From Tetrastigma voinierianum (Eukaryota > Streptophyta > Magnoliopsida > Vitales > Vitaceae), in assembly GCA_016808115.1 (NCBI GenBank), contig JAEQBH010004422.1, positions 124,001 to 188,000 on the forward strand: DNA of 64,000 nucleotides. The letters run 5' to 3'. The notes below the pieces were generated by a model, which worked only from the letters and a program-made list of their open reading frames with translations, did no database searches and had not been told where the DNA came from. Position numbers and translations under genes: made by a program. Numbering within the stretch: the first letter of the stretch is position 1; each line of letters starts with the position of its first letter. Positions 57,925-64,000 of the stretch are shown in pieces.

Positions 57925-58375
57925 ATGTCGCAACATACTTTCTTTATGTCGCAACATAAATAATTTTGGACTCAATTTGAAAGGGCAATTTTATGTCACA
58001 ACACAAAGTTAGAATGTTGTGACACAACCTCAAAATTGAATGACTGAAGAGAGTGTTGCGACATTCTTCTCAATGTCGCGACATTTAACTGGTCCAGTTT
58101 CCTATTGATCGAAAAACTGTGTTGCGGCAATTATTTCTCTATGTCAAGACATTGTATTAAAAATGGAACTAACATTAGAGCAAATTTCTGTCGCGACAAT
58201 ATTTCTTATGTCGCACAGGATTGTAACTTATAGACAACCCTAAAGTGTGTCGCGACATGAATGTTTTGATAATAAAGGCTGGGTGCAAATTTTAATTTGA
58301 AGAGCCACAAGATAAGATCCATAATTAAGTCTAAAGGTTATTGTTGTGACCTAATCATAAATTGTCGCGACGAAC
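57925..58375. repeat. Palindrome cluster 1: TGTCGCGACA variants
   Basis: About a dozen copies or one- to two-base variants of TGTCGCGACA lie in 450 bp. Variants include TGTCGCAACA (57926, 57947), TGTCACAACA (57994) and TGTTGCGACA (58054); perfect TGTCGCGACA is at 58074 and 58247. Spacers of 10-60 bp are unrelated to each other. Confidence 0.88.
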
Positions 58376-58719
58376 GAAGAGAAACATTCATTTATTGAGC
58401 CATTAACTGAAGAGTGTTTCAAAGTGAAAGGCCACCTCAGCCAGTTGCCTCACATCATTCATACTCTCACCCAATTTCCGCTTTCTTCCTACATTTAAAC
58501 CGATCCTGAAATACAGAGATTCAAGACCCTAAACCCCGAACTCATATCTCATCCATGTGGAACCCCCAAAACCTAGTCCCAAATCTCGGTGGGGATGATG
58601 GCGAATATACGGCCAGATAGAGCGAGAGGTTCATCCTAGAACCTTAAAATGAAACAACCCCAATGGCAAAACCAGAAAGGCAGGAAGACTAACAAAACCC
58701 AGCTCATAAGGGAAGAAAG
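58376..58719. other. Leader upstream of plant transposon ORF
   Basis: Non-coding or unrecognised. It includes a pyrimidine-rich stretch at 58470-58500 and an ATG at 58555 whose frame closes after about 20 codons. It probably forms the 5' untranslated region or N-terminal coding part of the following ORF. Confidence 0.4.
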
Positions 58720-59610
58720 CAGAAAAGAGTTGAACAAAGTAGAGTTGAGCAAGCTCAAGAGTCTAAAAACGAAAGAGCATTCATTTTAGACGAAGCCTAC
58801 TCCTTCTGAGAGAAGAATCTGAGCGACAAAGGGTTTATTGGAGAAAGGGGGTTCGGTACATTCATCTCACCCTTTGTAGAGATAATAGAAAAAAGGGGTT
58901 GGAGCTTGTTCTGCAAACACAAGCCACCTGGCTTTGCTGCAATAGTCAGGGAATTCTATGCCAACATGATGGAGATGAAAGAGGATTCAGTATGCTTAAG
59001 AGGAATATGGGTTCTTATGGGCCATGAAAGGATTAATGAAGTTTTCCAAATCAAAGATCCTAAGAATGGATCTAAGTGCAAAAAAAAGCGCTCGAGGAAC
59101 TGACCATGAGAGAGATAGTAGATTCTGGCATTTGGAAAGGGGAGAGTAGAGATGCAACAAGAAGAATCCCATGAATCCATCAACAAAGGCTCACTAACAG
59201 AAGAAGTTAAGGTGTGGTTTTATTTCATTGCTTACGATTATAATTCAGCAGAAAGCATTTGAGCATAAAGGGACGAGGCCTTCTTGTATGCCTATCTTTG
59301 AAGGGATCTGAGTTCGATGTGGGGAAGATAATAAGATCATCATAGCAAAATTAGCTTCCACAAGAATGTCAAAAGGGGACTAATCCCTCATCCAGCAACA
59401 ATTACTAGACTTTGTATTTTGGTTGGAGTTAAGGGGACATGGGCAGAGGAAGAAACCTGTCTTAAGGTTTCTCCCTTAACATTGACAGGGGTGATAAAAG
59501 GCCTAAAGAGCAGAAAAAGGAAAGAAATGGAGATTGTGGAAGTGGTAGAGGAGCTTGAGGAAGAAGAAAATGAATATTTAGGGATGGAACAAATCCCAGA
59601 TGAAGGCTAA
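58720..59610 (+). pseudogene. 'Putative plant transposon protein' domain ORF (PF20167-like), broken
   Basis: Read across frames, the order fits the plant-specific domain carried by some Gypsy-related elements. A GFIGERGFGTFISPFVEII block is at 58825-58885 and RGWSLFCKHKPPGFAAIVRE with FYANMM at 58895-58970. The SVCLRGIWVLMGHERINEVF block is at 58985-59045, EVKVWFYFIAYDYNSAE at 59205-59255, and RGLIPHPATITRLCILVGVK at 59375-59430. An acidic tail (VEVVEELEEEENEY) ends at 59610. The biochemical role of the domain is not known to me. Stops near 59100 and 59260 and a frameshift near 59160 inactivate it. No gag, RT or integrase is seen next to it, which suggests a non-autonomous element. Confidence 0.66.
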
Positions 59611-60330
59611 GCGCAGGTTGAGGAGGAGTGACGAGAGCGAGAAGAGTCATTGATTCACTCGCCTCGGTAGGCTGGTTTGTTGAACCGTTAGAATGTTCGA
59701 GGAGCAATCAAGGAAAAGCGGAGATTATGGAGATCTTTGGTATCAATAAAAGAAGAAATGGAGGAGGAGCAGAGATGGGAACGACAACATAAGGTCGAAG
59801 AAAGAGTTTCTAAGGTGACCCGGAGAAGAGGAGCGATGATGGGAGCAAAACTTCAGACAAAGGATGGCTTGATGGAAGAAGAAATAGAGAATTGATGAAA
59901 TTTTGGACTCAAGAATAAAGACCTTCTGAAACAGCAAAGAGATGAAGATGTGCTTTCATTTTTGGATAAGAGAGGAAAAGATGGGAAGCTAGCATCTTTG
60001 CGAAGAGCGAGAGGGGTTGATATCTTTACAAAGGAAACGATTCAAGGAATTTGGAAGCTCATGGAGAAGAGAGACAAGGAGTTAGAGATGGATAAAAACT
60101 ACAGATAGAAATTGTGGAATGATAGTCTAGACCAAGTGAATTCAAATTTAGTGAACATACACAATGTGCTCACCAAACTTAAAGGATCTGTGAAGAATCT
60201 GGGTAGAAAGCGAGATCATTGGGTCACCTTTGGTGGAGTACACAGTGATTCACGCCTCTTGACAAGAACTACCGGCCAAAGAAAGCCCAGGAACATCTCC
60301 ATTCCCAGTTCCCTTCATCTTTAGCTACAT
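59611..60330 (+). pseudogene. Charged, possibly coiled-coil remnant
   Basis: The stretch is rich in Lys and Glu codons in plus frames, with a final frame to 60324 containing LDQVNSNLVNIHNVLTKLKG, a heptad-like pattern. It may be the C-terminal part of the preceding ORF. No family was recognised. Confidence 0.4.
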
Positions 60331-62212
60331 TAACCTTGAACCTCCAAGTGAAAACTTCGAATCTGAAAGAGAAAATAAACCCATGACGATACATTTTCTC
60401 TCAACCAAATACGCCAGTCATTCCTACGGACAAAAGTTCAAAAGGGTTTTGCAAAAATTCTTGTGTTCATTTGTGTGCTTGATTGATTGGTGTGTTTTGA
60501 TTAATTTTCTTTGCTTCATGATTGCCATTTACTTAGTTGAATAAAGAAGAAATCCAGCTACCTGGATTTAATTGTTTAATTGTTGCAGCATGTTTGGTTG
60601 AAATGACTTGATTACAATTGTGGTTGTGTTGTCTTGTTGTGAGCTGAATGCATGATCAAAATAAACTTCCTTACTTAGGTGAACAACACAACAACAAATT
60701 TCAAAGCCAAGCGACCCACATTTTATTCATTCTGTGTGGTAAACAACTAAATTGGAAAATGAAGTTGCAGTTTAGCCAGAATGAAGTTGAATGATCAGAT
60801 TTAGGAAGATATACTCAATAGGAAACACAAATAAGGCTTTGAAATTTGTTTGTGTAAGCGATCGTCGGTAAAAATCTTGAAAAGCAATGCACATGGTCAA
60901 AGTGAGTCTTAACAAATTGTGAATTAGGGACATGCTGCAGGTTCATTCACGGTCAAATAGTTCGATGTCCTAGAGCATTTAGATTATTAATCAAGGCGAA
61001 ATCTAAGCGATACCACTAGCAGAGCATTATGGGCCAAGCTCTATGGAAGTTTGGCCTTTCAAGCCTACCCTCATAATGCATAAGCATACACTCTAGTTCG
61101 AATTGAGCAGGTACTAATTTCTTCATTGAACCAACAATTGAAACCTCGAAGCCCTTCCTTTATTCTAATCTTACAGTAAAGAACCCTTTATTGCCCAGGT
61201 TTCAGGAAAAGAACCTCAAAATGCAGAAAATGACAAGATTGGGGGAATGTTATTTTGATTTGAAGGGAAAAACAAGAATGAAGGATGGAAAAAGAAAAGA
61301 ACAAATGAAGAAAAGGAAAGGAATGCAAAGAAGAAGTCAAAAATTGTAAATTGTCAAATTGGAATAAGTTTTGTCTTGTGGCCTTCCTCTCTTGAACAAT
61401 TAAGTTCATAGGGGTGTTTCAACGCCTAGTACCCTAATGCCAACTGGTATGGGAGCTGCTAACCCAAAGTTCTCTAAGAGTGGTAGAAGCTTCAAAAGAC
61501 AAAACATTTGAACTATTCACAAAATCTTTGAAAAGTAAAGAGAAAAGCAAAAAGAGCTTCTATCTGAAGGGACTTAATTGATAAGAATGATAGTGGAAAA
61601 TAAAATTACCAAGATAAGAGTATGCAGTATGACACATCAAGATCAAGTTTGGGGGAAAAATTTCTTTTCTGACATCAATAGAAAAAAAAGGGATTAAGGA
61701 TAAAGACAAAGATGCAAAAAGTGAAGATTGGAATCTGGGTAAACTTTAGCCTAAATTCTCTAATTATCCTACCAGTGCAAACGAACTTTACAAATCTAAA
61801 ATACCTAATTGATCTTGAAGGTTGTACTTTACTACATTAGTGGAGACTAATATGAAAAACAAGCATATGAGACTTAAAATGATATATAGTAACTGTGTAA
61901 GGCCCCAGAAGATTAGCTAATTTTGTCAAGGAAAAAGGGAAAGAAGACCATCACACACTCACAGATCAGGATGAATTGACTAAATTGTTTACATTTCAGA
62001 AATCATTAGTTGTTTTGTGACAATAATTGAATTTTTTTTTCCTAAGTCTAAATTGAAAACTAAATGTGAAAACCATGCTGCAACTAACTAGTTTCAATTC
62101 AAAAATCTGATTCAAAATGGATTGTAGTAGAAGACAGAAAAATGTCTCTAAAAATAAAGCTAAATTGTTTGAGGACAAACAAAATTTTATTTTCTTTGTT
62201 TAGGGACAAGCA
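60331..62212. other. Long non-coding 3' region with repeated polypurine-like tracts
   Basis: No domain is readable on either strand. Three purine tracts of the AAGTTTGGGGGAA type occur, at about 61230, 61645 and 62217, of which the last adjoins the LTR. Several such tracts in a long 3' untranslated region are familiar from large plant Gypsy elements. They may mark earlier 3' ends or additional plus-strand priming sites. Confidence 0.5.
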
Positions 62213-62216
62213 AAAC

Positions 62217-62234
62217 TTTAAGTTTTGGGGAATT
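62217..62234 (+). other. Polypurine tract before right-hand LTR
   Basis: TTTAAGTTTTGGGGAATT precedes TGATGAGTCC. Tract and start together are a typical 3' LTR junction of large plant Gypsy elements. Confidence 0.65.
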
Positions 62235-62404
62235 TGATGAGTCCTAAACTTATATATTTTTAATCCATTTTAAAACTATTTTAGTACATTCAGATACATT
62301 TTAATGCCAAAATTATGGAATATTCACCAACTTTGTGTTTGCGGGTTTTAATTCAAAGGAAATTTCAAGCAAGAAATAAGAGAAAAAGAGCAATTGTAGT
62401 AGTC

Positions 62405-63600
62405 TATGTCGCGATAGAGCTTTGTGTGTCGTGACAAATGTCCAAGCAAATAGCAAAGGAATTCTGTCACGACAATATTTCTTCTGTCGCAAAACAAAAG
62501 TCTGAATATTGACAGATGAGCTCTATTGCGACAAAAGATAGTGTGTCGCAAAACAAAATGGGAAGAATCTAACAATTCAGCTAAGACAAAAAAGGTTTAT
62601 GTTGCGACAAGGTTTTTCAAATGGATGTCAACACCACTTAAGGGAATTTGTTGAAGCAGAAAAGCTCTATCGCGATAAGTAAACGAGTAGAAGCGAGATG
62701 CATGCATATAAGGTAATGTATATCGCGACACTGAAAGAAGAAATATTTGTCGCAGCTAGGTGATGTATGTCGTGACACTAAAGGAAGAAGAGGCACTGGT
62801 TGCAACAGATAAACAAGGTCGCAACATGTAATGCTTATAATGGGCGGGGACTGGATTTGCGATAAAAGAATCGATGTTGCGAGCATACTTCAAGCTAAAG
62901 AGATACTTCTATCTTCGGCAGAGGATCTTAAGATCGCGACAAGACTTTTCTATGTCGCTACAAGATTCGACCTGAAAAGGAAGAGAGTTCTTGTCGTGAC
63001 ATAACAAACTGGGTCGCAACATAAAGATGAGTTAAATACAAAAAGTCTTGTCGTGACATAAAAACTTGGTCGCGACAAAAAACATGACAACACCAAGAGA
63101 CTATGTCGCAACGTCAAATTGAAGCTACAACAAGAAATCAGGTTAAGTGGCAACAAGAATGCATCTGACGGACTTTTCTGGTCTGATAAAAATTCAACAA
63201 TACAAGCTTGATATTCTGACAGAACCCGAGCGAAATGTCGCGACATACAAACTGATTATGTTTGCCAATTTGAAAGAAAATTTGCACAAAAACATTGTCG
63301 CGACACAATTGTCAGTATCAGCGACATAACTATCCGATAAACACACATAAGATTTGTCGCGACATAAAATGGATAGAGCGACAAACCTTGTCGAACAAAT
63401 TTAAAGAGAGCGAAGAAGATGCAGCCGCGTGGGAGGAAACTCTGCGACAAACCAGATATGTTGAAGAAAGGAATACTATCGCGGCCCCGAATCAAGAAAG
63501 ATGCGAGGAGGCCGGGAGTCCAGACGGACTACGCAAGGCACACGAGACTGAAATAAGAAATTAAAACTCTATCGCAACTTACTTCCGGGTCGCGATAGAA
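62405..63600. repeat. Palindrome cluster 2: about 30 TGTCGCGACA variants
   Basis: Across 1.2 kb a GTCGCGAC-type core recurs about every 40 bp. Perfect copies are near 63236, 63296 and 63355. Variants are TGTCGTGACA (62427, 62767, 62990, 63048), TCGCAACA (62818, 63013, 63106), TCGCGATA (62408, 63590) and TGTCACGACA (62465). Many come in pairs about 20 bp apart, for example 62990/63012 and 63048/63068, and those two pairs look like duplicates of each other. The sequence between copies is mostly unique. Confidence 0.92.
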
Positions 63601-63670
63601 ATACCATATGGGCGAATTTTTAGGGATCCACAATGTAGCCTCGAATTTAGGGCCCAAACTTCTAGGGCTC

Positions 63671-63680
63671 TATAAATAGA
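63671..63680 (+). promoter_or_regulatory. TATA box of right-hand LTR
   Basis: TATAAATAGA lies in the preferred plant promoter context, directly after the palindrome cluster and ahead of a leader containing long T-rich runs. It fits an LTR promoter reading rightward. Confidence 0.75.
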
Positions 63681-64000
63681 AACAATTTGAGGAAAGTGAG
63701 GCAGTCAGTCGACGAGGAAAAACTAGAGCATCTGGGGAGCTGAGGACTCTTTTGTATTATATTTTTCTTTTATTTTCTTTTATTTTTCTTTTCTTCATAG
63801 ATTAGATTTAGCGTATAATTTTAATCTGTTTACTGGACTTGAAACAGTGAATTGTTCAAAAGTTTAGAAGTTGAACTAAATTGTTGAAGATAAATTCTGA
63901 TTACTGTTTGAATCTAATGAAATCTAGATAAAAGCTTAAATTCATTTATTTGGTGAATTCTGATTACATTGGAAATTTCACGTCCGGTATTTCGGTGTTC

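Larger units (their letters stand above)
62235..64000 (+). repeat. 3' LTR, runs past the window end
   Basis: It starts TGATGAGTCCTAAAC after a purine tract. U3 is about 1.4 kb and largely filled by palindrome cluster 2. A TATA box at 63671 is followed by a pyrimidine-rich leader with TTTTATTTTC repeats at 63750-63800. No end is seen before 64000. The 5' partner LTR was not identified. Cluster 1 may be part of it, but no TGATGAGTCC start lies upstream. Confidence 0.62.

Noticed and set aside
57925..63600. TGTCGCGACA repeats as a CRISPR or centromeric satellite
   Set aside because: Spacing is irregular, the word is only 10 bp and palindromic, and there is no higher-order periodicity.
1..64000. 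Host protein-coding gene or defence-type system
   Set aside because: Every recognisable coding block belongs to a transposable element; no exon-intron gene or non-transposon operon-like cluster was seen.

Overview
This 64-kb window looks like a gene-free, retrotransposon-packed stretch of a plant nuclear genome, probably heterochromatin. I found no host gene, rRNA, tRNA or CRISPR array. The plant assignment rests on the element families. There are several Ty3/Gypsy chromoviruses with a C-terminal chromodomain-like tail and initiator-Met-type primer sites, an Athila-type Gypsy element, an L1-type plant LINE, a DUF659-type hAT transposase fossil and a 'putative plant transposon protein' ORF. 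Almost every reading frame is broken. Genus cannot be told from the sequence.

Left part (1-10433). An AT-rich flank carries an antisense hAT transposase fossil (about 720-1610) and a duplicated AT-rich block. A 5'-truncated chromovirus end follows (integrase and chromodomain about 3134-3930, polypurine tract, then an LTR at 4021-6609). A short antisense aspartic-protease fragment (6612-6895) separates it from another LTR (6897-8649). Next come a primer-binding site and decayed gag and protease of a second chromovirus.

Nested array (10434-28114). A minus-strand chromovirus lies inside the protease-RT linker of that second element. It is arranged LTR-internal-LTR-internal-LTR: three LTRs of about 2.5 kb and two internal regions of about 5 kb. 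The host element resumes at 28115 and runs through RT, RNase H, integrase and chromodomain to a 3' LTR at 31054. AT-rich tracts of the three LTRs match closely while GC-rich, CpG-containing parts are scrambled by small indels, so sequence quality must be considered here.

Middle part (33140-49350). There is a probable solo LTR (33496-35996), then the 3' end and short LTR of a Tat-like or non-autonomous element. A LINE follows, readable in three pieces (38061-38934, 40190-40863, 48993-49345). It is broken first by a 1.25-kb AT-rich insertion with GACTCG-type ends and then by a structurally complete chromovirus (40864-48992) whose ATTTT target-site duplication is exact.

Right part (49400-64000). 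An Athila-type gag-protease-RT-RNase H-integrase region lacks recognisable LTRs and abuts a degenerate chromovirus LTR at 54249. The last 6 kb hold an element with a plant transposon domain ORF but no visible polymerase, and a 3' LTR starting at 62235 that runs off the window. Two stretches here (57.9-58.4 kb and 62.4-63.6 kb) are densely studded with variants of the 10-bp palindrome TGTCGCGACA. This is the most unusual non-coding signal I see.
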